Shown: piece after piece, positions 8,626-15,445 of the stretch
Position numbering within the stretch: position 1 is the first letter of the stretch
Layout of the letters: each line of letters opens with the position of its first letter
DNA from: Lachnospiraceae bacterium
GTDB taxonomy: Bacteria > Bacillota > Clostridia > Lachnospirales > Lachnospiraceae
Assembly (NCBI GenBank): GCA_009774245.1
Contig: VSNM01000018.1
Coordinates: 1 to 64,000, forward strand
Length of the DNA: 64,000 nucleotides
Reading direction: 5' to 3'
Translations under genes and position numbers: made by a program
Notes under the pieces: generated by a model
What the model saw: the letters and a program-made list of their open reading frames with translations, nothing else
The model's database searches: none
Told to the model about the DNA's origin: nothing

Positions 8626-8708
8626 GCTTTATTTTGATATTTTTTTGAATTTTCTTTATTTTTTGAATTGCAGCAAAAATAGGTTCAATTATGTAAACCT
8701 CCGCAATC

Positions 8709-8737
8709 TTTACAACGTCTCCTCTCTTTGCTATAAT
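8709..8737 (+). promoter_or_regulatory. sigma-A promoter of the Uma2-type gene
   Basis: TTTACA (8709-8714), 17-base spacer, TATAAT (8732-8737). It lies 45 bases before the start codon at 8783. Confidence 0.65.
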
Positions 8738-8782
8738 ATAGCCATATACAAGGAAAAAGCCATTACAGAAGGGAGTACTTTT

Positions 8783-9340
8783 ATGTCAACAGCCCAGAAT
8801 GCAAAGAACTACTACACTATAGAAGATTTCAACAATCTGCCGGAAGATTTTCATACAGAGCTTATAAACGGCACCCTTTACCGTAAGGCGATGCCGAATA
8901 GGATTCACCAGAAGCTCGTGGGGAGATTGAGCACGGCAATCTGTAACTACATTCAGTATATACGAAATGACTGCTCTGTCTATATGTCGCTTGGCGCACA
9001 ACTGTTTAAAGATCAGAATATTGTGCTGATACCTGATCTCTCTGTCATCTGTGACAGGTGCAAACTAAACGAGCGCGGATGTATGGGCGCGCCGGACTGG
9101 ATCATCGAGATCATGTCCCCATCCGACGCCGCGCACGACTATATTGACAAGCTCTTCTTCTATTATAATGCTGGTGTGCGCGAATACTGGATTGTCAATC
9201 CGCAGAGCGCTGCTGTCCTTGTCTATCTATTGGAGCCGGAGCATTTCGATGTCAGGACATATACTTTTGGCGATACTGTCAAGGCTGGTATTTTTGAAGA
9301 TCTGTTCATTGACTTTGCAGATCTTGGTCTGAGAATGTAA
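8783..9340 (+). CDS. Uma2-family (DUF820) putative endonuclease
   Basis: 185 residues from the ATG at 8783 with GAAGGGA upstream; a longer frame to the left has no ribosome site. The sequence follows the Uma2 pattern: YTIEDFNNLPEDFHTELINGTLY near residue 10, IPDLSVICD near 83, then GAPDWIIEIMSPSDAAHDYIDK and a GVREYWIVNP strand. The acidic D...E.E residues fit a PD-(D/E)XK nuclease core. The biological role of this large family is poorly known. Monocistronic, with its own promoter and terminator. Confidence 0.85.
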   Translation: MSTAQNAKNYYTIEDFNNLPEDFHTELINGTLYRKAMPNRIHQKLVGRLSTAICNYIQYIRNDCSVYMSLGAQLFKDQNIVLIPDLSVICDRCKLNERGCMGAPDWIIEIMSPSDAAHDYIDKLFFYYNAGVREYWIVNPQSAAVLVYLLEPEHFDVRTYTFGDTVKAGIFEDLFIDFADLGLRM

Positions 9341-9360
9341 AATAATAGCAATATGAAAAA

Positions 9361-9385
9361 ACCACTGCAAATGCGGTGGTCTTTT
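9361..9385. terminator. bidirectional terminator between Uma2 and AAA-like gene
   Basis: 8-bp stem ACCACTGC/GCGGTGGT (9361-9368 and 9373-9380, one G-U pair) with A-run left and CTTTT right. It serves the rightward Uma2 gene and the leftward AAA-like gene. The ACCACCGC-type stem recurs at 12160-12187 and 26831-26854. Confidence 0.75.
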
Positions 9386-9411
9386 CATACTGTTTCAATT
9401 TTCATCAATAC

Positions 9412-11148
9412 TTATCCGATCAGGCACTCTTTTCCCTTAAAAGCAAACCCATACTTCCTGATCTGCTCCGGTGAAAAACCGTCTGCAATCAGTTTTGCGT
9501 CATACAGCTTTTCGTCAATCTGGGAATGGGCGTTTGCGACAGTCTGCGCGAGGTCTTTTTCTTTCAAGGGCTTATACACTTTAAATTCAATGATATATGC
9601 ATAGTCCTTTTCCCTGTTTCTGGGCGTCAGCATAATGTCATAGCGGCCAAATCCGCTCTCCCTGTTCGATGTGATCTCAAACCTTCCGGCAAGTTCAACC
9701 ATCAGTCCCAGTACGAACCCGTGATAAAAACGCTCGGGTGCATCATCATCAGACACACTTTTCGCGATATCAAAGCTTGAAAAACTGTGAAGCGCAACTT
9801 TGTTCATAAATTCATTCATACCTTCCACGTCATTCATGAGAAGCGCTTTGATAAAATTACTGTATGGTATCGCCGCATTGCCGCCAAACCAGGCCTTCAC
9901 CATTCTGCGGAACATCCGTCTCACTTCAAAGTTCGTAATCGCCAGTGTGTACCATGAATCCCCTTCCTCCCCGACTCCATCTTCATCCTCATCCAGTATC
10001 CGCATGTCCAACACTTTCAGATAACCTGTCGCGAGCAGAAGGCTCCACACGGCTTCCGCGCTGCCGTTTAGCTCGTCAAACACGATTTTCTCATCAATTT
10101 CAGCCTCGAAACTTTTCCCCTGCAGGAGATCTTCCATCGTCTGTTTGATATCCCTGTTTCCTTTTTGGATCAATAGATTGACAAGTCCGTTTCCACTTGT
10201 GTTTGACCAGTAGGTGTCGTATTTTCCTTTTTTATTTATAAATGACACGACCGACCATGGATTATAGATATCCGTGAATGCGCCAAATACAAATCCGTCG
10301 TACCATCTCTTTACTTTTTGTTTCTCTCCCCCTAAACCTGCATTACCAAGAGCCGTAAAAACTTCCTCCTCTGTAAAGCCAAAAGCTGTGGCATATTTAT
10401 CAGAAGTCGTTGTGATAACATCCAGGTTATTCATGCCTGTAAAAATACTCTCTTTTGCAATTCTGGTAATTCCAGTAATAAGTCCACGCTCGAGGTATTC
10501 ATTTGTCTTGAATGCGGAGTTGAACAAACCGTTAAAGAAACTTGCGGCCTCCTCCCAATATCCCGAAATCCACGCATCCTGCATCGGCGTATCATACTCA
10601 TCTAATAAAATGATTACTTTCTGACCAAAATAACGCTGCATGAAACAGGCCATCGACTGTACTGCGCCTGCTGCCAATCCTGCATCCATCCCGATTGTTA
10701 TACTCTCGTAATACTTTCTCTCATTTTCACTCAGCAGATTCCCTGAAAGCAGATCCCGATTTTTTTCATACAAATCGGAAAACACCTTGGTTATCTTAAA
10801 AATCATTTCTTTATATGTTGTCGCCTTTACATTGGCGAAGCTCAAAAAAATAACCGGATATGTCCCCTGCAGTTTTCTGTACTTATATTCTCCGTCTGGA
10901 GATTTTTCCTCCCATATGGACAAACCTTCAAACAGATCGCTCCTGCCCGCATATTTATTTGAAAAAAAACACTCTGTTGTACTCATATTCAGTGTCTTTC
11001 CAAACCTGCGCGGACGCGTGATCAGAGTAACTTTATCCGCGTTTTCCCACCATTCCCTGATGAAATCCGTCTTGTCGATGTAAAATATATGTCCTGTCCT
11101 TATTTCCTCAAAGTCCTGATAACCGAGCCCGGCCTTATTTTCATACAT
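9412..11148 (-). CDS. AAA-ATPase-like protein with C-terminal PD-(D/E)XK nuclease domain
   Basis: 578 residues, full length for this family (AAA-ATPase_like followed by PDDEXK_9). The P-loop-like motif LITRPRRFGKTLNMS lies near residue 45 and the Walker-B strand IILLDEYDTPM near 185. GRYDIMLTPRN and YIIEFKVYKP near the C-terminus (about 525-545) give the D...E-x-K nuclease residues. GGGGAGG sets the start. Family members occur in many copies in gut Bacteroidales and Clostridia; function unproven. It is about 60% similar to the gene at 32812-34533 by eye. Confidence 0.85.
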   Translation of the reverse strand: MYENKAGLGYQDFEEIRTGHIFYIDKTDFIREWWENADKVTLITRPRRFGKTLNMSTTECFFSNKYAGRSDLFEGLSIWEEKSPDGEYKYRKLQGTYPVIFLSFANVKATTYKEMIFKITKVFSDLYEKNRDLLSGNLLSENERKYYESITIGMDAGLAAGAVQSMACFMQRYFGQKVIILLDEYDTPMQDAWISGYWEEAASFFNGLFNSAFKTNEYLERGLITGITRIAKESIFTGMNNLDVITTTSDKYATAFGFTEEEVFTALGNAGLGGEKQKVKRWYDGFVFGAFTDIYNPWSVVSFINKKGKYDTYWSNTSGNGLVNLLIQKGNRDIKQTMEDLLQGKSFEAEIDEKIVFDELNGSAEAVWSLLLATGYLKVLDMRILDEDEDGVGEEGDSWYTLAITNFEVRRMFRRMVKAWFGGNAAIPYSNFIKALLMNDVEGMNEFMNKVALHSFSSFDIAKSVSDDDAPERFYHGFVLGLMVELAGRFEITSNRESGFGRYDIMLTPRNREKDYAYIIEFKVYKPLKEKDLAQTVANAHSQIDEKLYDAKLIADGFSPEQIRKYGFAFKGKECLIG

Positions 11149-11184
11149 ACAGCGTCCTCCCCTATCAAAAACACATCTTTTGCA

Positions 11185-11841
11185 TCAATCAATCAACAGG
11201 CACCCCCTCTCGTCCACTTCAACAAACACAGGATTACATAGCTGTTCATTTTCCGTCAGACTGGAAAGTGTATCGAAATGTTGTTCTATTAATCTGGAAA
11301 TGTCTTTTTTATGAAAAATAAAATAGCGACTATCTATGTTTACAATAGATGAATCTTCAATCAGGCCAATCGGATACATTTGATCAAGCGTAGAAATCAT
11401 CCTTGCATCCTTTTCATTAAAATCTTTTTCATCCAGATCCACCTGATATTCACCCTGTAAAATTCTTTCTTCTTTTGATTTCCACAGATTCATCGCGTGC
11501 GTTAATTCAGACAGTTCTCCTTCTGATAACACGCATACAAGAAAAGCGCACTTTTTTGCCCTCTGTTCATCGATCAAGGTCTTTCCTGCGCTGTAGCTCT
11601 CATCTGCCGCTTTGTCGAATGCCGCTCGTTCCTTAGTGTAATCCCCCCAGACCTGGCTAAAGACAGGACCTCTTTTATATCCCCGCAGATGCCCAAAATC
11701 CGCCTTTTCTCCTGACACTTTCGAAAAACATTCATAAAATAGCAAAAATTTCTGGAGCTTTAAGGCAGTGTTGTACGCTATTGTACTATTCTGGTGCAGC
11801 CAGCCACTGAGGCATCGCTTACGATCATTTGAATAAATCAT
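11185..11841 (-). CDS. Panacea (DUF4065)-like protein, probable antitoxin-type
   Basis: 218 residues. The N-terminal part (LKLQKFLLFYECFSKVSG about residues 27-45, followed by YKRGPVFSQVWGDY) matches the pattern of Panacea/SocA-like proteins, which serve as chaperone-type antitoxins next to unrelated toxins. The C-terminus is less characteristic. It overlaps the end of the upstream small gene by 17 bases, so the two are translated together. The expected toxin would be the neighbour, but that gene is frame-broken. Confidence 0.6.
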   Translation of the reverse strand: MIYSNDRKRCLSGWLHQNSTIAYNTALKLQKFLLFYECFSKVSGEKADFGHLRGYKRGPVFSQVWGDYTKERAAFDKAADESYSAGKTLIDEQRAKKCAFLVCVLSEGELSELTHAMNLWKSKEERILQGEYQVDLDEKDFNEKDARMISTLDQMYPIGLIEDSSIVNIDSRYFIFHKKDISRLIEQHFDTLSSLTENEQLCNPVFVEVDERGCLLID

Positions 11842-12047
11842 TGCCCCCCTCCTGTCTTTCTACAAATTCCATTGTTTTTATGTTAGCATATATATGTTCG
11901 ATTGTCAATTGCGGATTTGTGTACAAGTATCGCTGGCTGCCGTCAAGCCTGCGAAGGTCATCCAATGCTTCGATTTTTTCCTGCCAGCCCACGGTTAAAC
12001 AGGGAAATGGATACTGTGCTTTCAATTGCACTCCTGATAGAACTCAT
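11825..12047 (-). pseudogene. frameshifted small gene with Phd-like start
   Basis: GAGGTG lies 6 bases before an ATG at 12047 that opens MSSIRSAIESTVSISLFNRG. This resembles the start of a group of Phd-type antitoxins, in which an S-x-FN(R/K)GLAGKI motif is common. At a run of six A/T (11974-11979) the frame breaks and soon stops. Removing one base restores one frame through LAGKI, EALDDLRRLDGSQRYL and EHIYANIKTMEFVE to the stop at 11825. The restored product (74 residues) overlaps the Panacea-like gene. The frameshift is clear; the family assignment is tentative. Confidence 0.6.
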
Positions 12048-12159
12048 AATCATCACCTCTTTGACTATAGTATATGGAATATCAGCATAAAAATCAATTA
12101 ATTTGCTGATAAAATCCAGGAAATAAAACTGTTACTGGAACAGAGTGAACACCACACAA

Positions 12160-12187
12160 AAAGACCACCGCATACGCGGTGGTCTTT
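12160..12187. terminator. terminator of flagellin C
   Basis: Perfect 12-bp stem AAAGACCACCGC/GCGGTGGTCTTT with a 4-base loop. The T-rich side on the minus strand follows the flagellin C stop by about 35 bases. Confidence 0.8.
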
Positions 12188-12221
12188 GGTATTCTTTATG
12201 TACGAAAATCTATCGCTATGA

Positions 12222-13670
12222 TTAGCCTAACAGACTGAGTACACCCTGGTTGGACTGGTTGCCCTGTGCGAGCATCGACTGTCCTGCCTGTGAAAGGATG
12301 TTCGCATTAGAGTACTTAACCATCTCTGTAGCCATGTCTGTATCGCGGATAGCGGACTCAGCGGATGTCGTGTTCTCTACTACGTTGTCCAGGTTGTTGA
12401 TCGTGTGCTCTAAGCGGTTCTGAACTGCACCGAGGAGTGAACGCTGTGAAGATACGTGCGCCACTGCATCTGCAATCGCATCGATTGCATATGTCGCTGC
12501 TGCACCTGAGCTGTCCTTTACATTGAGACCTGCAACACCAAGTCCCGCTGTATCAAGCGCATCAATCTGAACAGAAATCTTATTGGTCATATCTGCGTCC
12601 GCACCTACATGAAGTGAGAATGTAAGACCTTCTTTTCTGTCTACCTTGCCCTTATCAAGACCAAAAATAACCTTATTGCCATCAGTCTTGTAATCTGCTT
12701 CCGCTGCCGCTGCTCCTGCACCAGTTGTTGGAGCATTTCCGCCTGTTGTATTATTCACTGCTGCTGTATTTGTAGCACCTACGCTACTTGCTATTTTCAA
12801 TTCCTCTGCAATCTTCTTGTAAGCCGCTGCTGCTGTGATGACCGTTCCCTTCTCATCATCAATTCCATCTGGATTCGCTGCATTAGTTGCATCCTTAGCG
12901 TCTACCATAGCATTATGTGTCTTACCCTTGTAGATCACGCTGCTTCCAGCTGCTACCTTACCCTGAATATCAGCGATCTGAAGCATATTCTTATCTTCGT
13001 TCTTCTCTGCAGCAGTACCTACTACTGTGTACTGTGTTCCGTCAACTGTAATCAACTCACCTGCTTTTGCACCTGCGATAGAAGTCTTTACATCCGCATC
13101 CGTAGAACCGATTGTGTACTCTGTACCACCGATCTTAATCGTATCGCCAAGGCTTAATGCATCCATTGTAAATGTAGCTCTTGTCGTATTCTGTGTGAGT
13201 TTGCCTTCAATACCAGCATCATGAGCATCAACTGTAACAGTCTTGGTATCCTTGTCACCCTTCAACAGATATGTCTCATTAAACTTGGTCGTCTCAGAAA
13301 CACGGTCAATCTCTGTGAGAAGCTGATCTACTTCGTCCTGGATTGTCTGACGATCTGAAAGAGCATTTGTGCCGTTGGAAGCCTTTACTGCCAGCTCGTT
13401 CATTCTCTGTAACATGTCATGAACTTCTGTCAATGCGCCTTCTGCTGTCTGCACTGCGCTGATACCATCTTCTGCGTTTGCAGATGCCTGTGAAAGACCT
13501 CTGATCTGCTTTCTCATCTTCTCGGAAATTGAAAGACCTGCCGCATCATCAGCTGCTCTGTTTACCTTGTAACCAGAAGAAAGCTTCTCTGCTGACTTAG
13601 AAAGTGTTCCCTGTGTGATACCTAACATTCTGTTAGCGTTCATAGCTCTAAGATTATGCTGTACTACCAT
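12222..13670 (-). CDS. fliC: flagellin C
   Basis: 482 residues from the ATG at 13670. A start 11 codons earlier (MSGEAKQGG...) is only read-through of the leader, since AAGGAGGT at 13677-13684 serves the MVVQHN start shared with the other flagellins. It differs from A and B in the variable middle (for example GIEGKLTQ, TDADVKTSIAG, and an Ala/Thr-rich part near residue 330) and carries no conversion tract. It has the best sigma-28 promoter of the set and its own terminator, so it is an independent unit. Confidence 0.97.
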   Translation of the reverse strand: MVVQHNLRAMNANRMLGITQGTLSKSAEKLSSGYKVNRAADDAAGLSISEKMRKQIRGLSQASANAEDGISAVQTAEGALTEVHDMLQRMNELAVKASNGTNALSDRQTIQDEVDQLLTEIDRVSETTKFNETYLLKGDKDTKTVTVDAHDAGIEGKLTQNTTRATFTMDALSLGDTIKIGGTEYTIGSTDADVKTSIAGAKAGELITVDGTQYTVVGTAAEKNEDKNMLQIADIQGKVAAGSSVIYKGKTHNAMVDAKDATNAANPDGIDDEKGTVITAAAAYKKIAEELKIASSVGATNTAAVNNTTGGNAPTTGAGAAAAEADYKTDGNKVIFGLDKGKVDRKEGLTFSLHVGADADMTNKISVQIDALDTAGLGVAGLNVKDSSGAAATYAIDAIADAVAHVSSQRSLLGAVQNRLEHTINNLDNVVENTTSAESAIRDTDMATEMVKYSNANILSQAGQSMLAQGNQSNQGVLSLLG

Positions 13671-13693
13671 AAATTTACCTCCTTGTTTTGCCT

Positions 13694-13742
13694 CCCCAGA
13701 CATCCTTATCTGAGGTGTGCCAACGAATAAATCCTTTTATTC
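13694..13742 (-). promoter_or_regulatory. two CsrA-type GGA hairpins, flagellin C leader
   Basis: Distal hairpin 13725-13742: perfect 7-bp stem GAATAAA/TTTATTC with loop AGGA. Proximal hairpin 13694-13715: 7-bp stem (one G-U) with loop UAAGGAUG, matching the CsrA core AAGGAUG. The ribosome site AAGGAGG follows about 10 bases later, so bound CsrA would bridge to or cover it. Confidence 0.75.
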
Positions 13743-13766
13743 TTTTGCGGCACATGCTTTATTTTT

Positions 13767-13840
13767 CCTTATTTAGTTGTATTTATAATATCCGGTTCCG
13801 GCTGCTGGTTGGCGCGCCTGCTTGTGCAGCCGAAACCCGG
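13767..13840 (-). promoter_or_regulatory. large leader hairpin and conserved box, flagellin C
   Basis: A GC-rich inverted repeat (13792-13840) lies near the 5' end of the predicted mRNA. It is followed by TACAACTAAATAAGG (13767-13781), one base different from the box in the flagellin A and B leaders. Function unknown; possibly an mRNA-stability element. Confidence 0.45.
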
Positions 13841-13929
13841 TTATTAACTAAATGTTATAGTACGCAACACCCTATTGGGTTTTAGAAAATTTCGATAGAT
13901 TTATGTTACTTTTGTTTTACTTATTCTTT

Positions 13930-13956
13930 ATATCGGCAATTTTTTATGTAACTTTA
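13930..13956 (-). promoter_or_regulatory. sigma-28 promoter of flagellin C
   Basis: TAAA (13953-13956), exactly 15 bases, then GCCGATAT (13930-13937) on the minus strand; only the last base differs from the consensus. Confidence 0.85.
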
Positions 13957-14052
13957 TATCTGTCATTTATATTACTACAATTTTTTTCATTATGCAACCC
14001 CTACAAAAATATTCGGAATGTTTTGAATTTTCTGATGATAGTGTACAAACGC

Positions 14053-14078
14053 AAAGAGCAATTGTACAATTGCTCTTT
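14053..14078. terminator. perfect palindrome, probable bidirectional terminator
   Basis: A 26-bp perfect palindrome whose arms read AAAGAGCAATTGT, flanked by CTTTTGTTC on the right. It separates the flagellin C promoter from the debris at 14168-14597. The stretch 13960-14165 holds nothing else I can support. Confidence 0.55.
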
Positions 14079-14167
14079 TGTTCTATCAATTATTATTATA
14101 TTTATTGTATTTTTTATGTAATCCGCACAATTACTGTCTTACTCTTCATAATGCCCCTTACATGAAA

Positions 14168-14347
14168 TTATTTTAATATTGTTATTCCTCTCCCCTGCGC
14201 AATATCGGCATATCCCCTGTTCAGCATGGCAAGGTATTCCGCATTCCGCTTCGCCCTCTGTAATTCTTCGTACTCGTTCTGGAATATTACTACCACATTC
14301 TTATTTTCTTTTCGCGGTACTAATATCGTATCACCATTGAAGGCCAT
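14168..14347 (-). pseudogene. Phd/YefM-type antitoxin, C-terminal fragment
   Basis: The minus-strand frame reads MAFNGDTILVPRKENKNVVV then IFQNEYEELQRAKRNAEYLA and ends ITILK at 14168. This is the C-terminal two thirds of a Phd/YefM-like antitoxin, with the usual (K/R)N-VV and EYEEL...AKRNAEYL pattern. The frame extends only a few codons upstream (KHYFD) and has no ribosome site, so the DNA-binding N-terminus is lost. No toxin gene follows. Confidence 0.6.
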
Positions 14348-14429
14348 GTCAAAATAATGTTTTATATTTCTCTGTCAATAACTTTTATCCCAATACTATT
14401 TTATACAACCTTTGGCATAGGACGAAAGC

Positions 14430-14597
14430 GCTGCAACGGCGCGCCTGACTTTATCATTGAGATCGTTTCTCCCGGAAATCCATCCGATGACTATATCCGC
14501 AAGCTCTACTACTACCAGAATTATGGGGTGCGTGAGTACTGGATTGTCTGATCTGTACATCAACTTCCCTGATATCGCCGCTTTATTAAATATTTGA
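14430..14597 (+). pseudogene. Uma2-family relic with internal deletion
   Basis: GAPDFIIEIVSPGNPSDDYI then RKLYYYQNYGVREYWIV match the core of the intact Uma2 gene at 8783, then hit a stop. From the stop on, another frame reads DLYINFPDIAALLNI, equivalent to the Uma2 C-terminus. The roughly 30 residues expected between are missing and the N-terminal half is replaced by unrelated sequence. Confidence 0.75.
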
Positions 14598-14604
14598 CAC
14601 AACG

Positions 14605-14632
14605 AAAAGGACAGCCCTCGCGGCTGTCCTTT
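14605..14632. terminator. terminator at end of flagellar operon
   Basis: 11-bp stem AAAGGACAGCC/GGCTGTCCTTT with a 5-base loop, 40 bases after the csrA stop codon on the minus strand. Confidence 0.8.
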
Positions 14633-14671
14633 CTCATGTACCATTTCACATATAAGATTACTTTTATAAGA

Positions 14672-14902
14672 TTACTTTTTCCCGCCAAACAGGCTTGCCA
14701 GCTGCTCCATGCCTTCCATGTTCGCAGAGGCTTCCTTGTTTGCTTCCTGGATCTGGATATATACTTCCTTGCGGTATACCGGCACCTCCTTGGGTGCGCT
14801 GATACCGATCTTTACCTGCTCGCCCTTGATGTCGAGTACGGTGATCTCGATGTCATTGTTGATCATCAGGGCTTCGCCTTTTTTTCTTGATAGCGCCAGC
14901 AT
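14672..14902 (-). CDS. csrA: CsrA, carbon storage / flagellin translation regulator
   Basis: 76 residues. MLALSRKKGEALMINNDIEI and VKIGISAPKEVPVYRKEVY are the classic CsrA beta strands with the RNA-contacting L4 and R-x-E region; the tail is about 15 residues longer than in Proteobacteria, as in other Firmicutes. CsrA binds GGA loops in flagellin leaders and blocks translation. It is the last gene of the flagellar operon, 26 bases after fliW, so the protein that antagonises it is made from the same mRNA. Confidence 0.97.
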   Translation of the reverse strand: MLALSRKKGEALMINNDIEITVLDIKGEQVKIGISAPKEVPVYRKEVYIQIQEANKEASANMEGMEQLASLFGGKK

Positions 14903-14928
14903 ATTTTTCCCTGCCTCCTTCTATAGTC

Positions 14929-15396
14929 TTATGCCTGTACTGCCTTCTGTGCCATCAGCTGCTCGTAGATGGCGTGCTTCACACTGTATGCATCGTCATC
15001 ACAGATCAGCTGTACTGCCTTGAGGTTCTCTATGCTGACAATAATCGGCGCCTTGAGGTTCACTGTGGTCTTGGTGATATCCTTGGGCACGGTCACTGTG
15101 ACAAACATCAATATATTCTCACTGTCAAGATTGTCTCCGAGCGGCTTCAAGAGATCCGCCTCGAATTTCGGACTGTAGCCCTGGATCACGAGATCGGGAT
15201 TCATGACCGGAAGGGCAAACGCCGGCTCCTCGAGGGACTGCAACCACTTGATGCTGGAATCTGCTCCTTTCTCCTCGTTAAAGATCAGGGTGAAATCCTT
15301 TAAATCCGGAAAGCCCAGTATGCCGTGGTCAAAGCGGATGATCTTCTCATCCTCGATCGCAATCCTGCCAAATATTCTAGTATTTACTTCTACCAT
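14929..15396 (-). CDS. fliW: FliW, flagellar assembly factor (CsrA antagonist)
   Basis: 155 residues, usual length. It has the FliW signature: VEVNTRIFGRIAIEDEKIIR at the start, FDHGILGFPDLKDFTLI near residue 25, and LMFVTVTVPKDITKTTVNLKAP-type strands near 110. FliW binds CsrA non-competitively and, alternatively, binds free flagellin; when flagellin is secreted FliW sequesters CsrA and flagellin translation resumes. Placement between flgL and csrA is conserved in motile Firmicutes. Confidence 0.96.
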   Translation of the reverse strand: MVEVNTRIFGRIAIEDEKIIRFDHGILGFPDLKDFTLIFNEEKGADSSIKWLQSLEEPAFALPVMNPDLVIQGYSPKFEADLLKPLGDNLDSENILMFVTVTVPKDITKTTVNLKAPIIVSIENLKAVQLICDDDAYSVKHAIYEQLMAQKAVQA

Positions 15397-15445
15397 TTTG
15401 TTATAATGCTCCTTTCAAAGTTAGGGACTCTATATTACACCTCAA

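Noticed and set aside
13671..13703. Eleven extra codons at the start of flagellin C
   Set aside because: The consensus ribosome site lies inside them and all other flagellins begin at MVVQHN.
14195..14205. GCCGATAT-like sequence as another sigma-28 promoter
   Set aside because: It is inside the coding frame of the antitoxin fragment and has no TAAA at the right distance.
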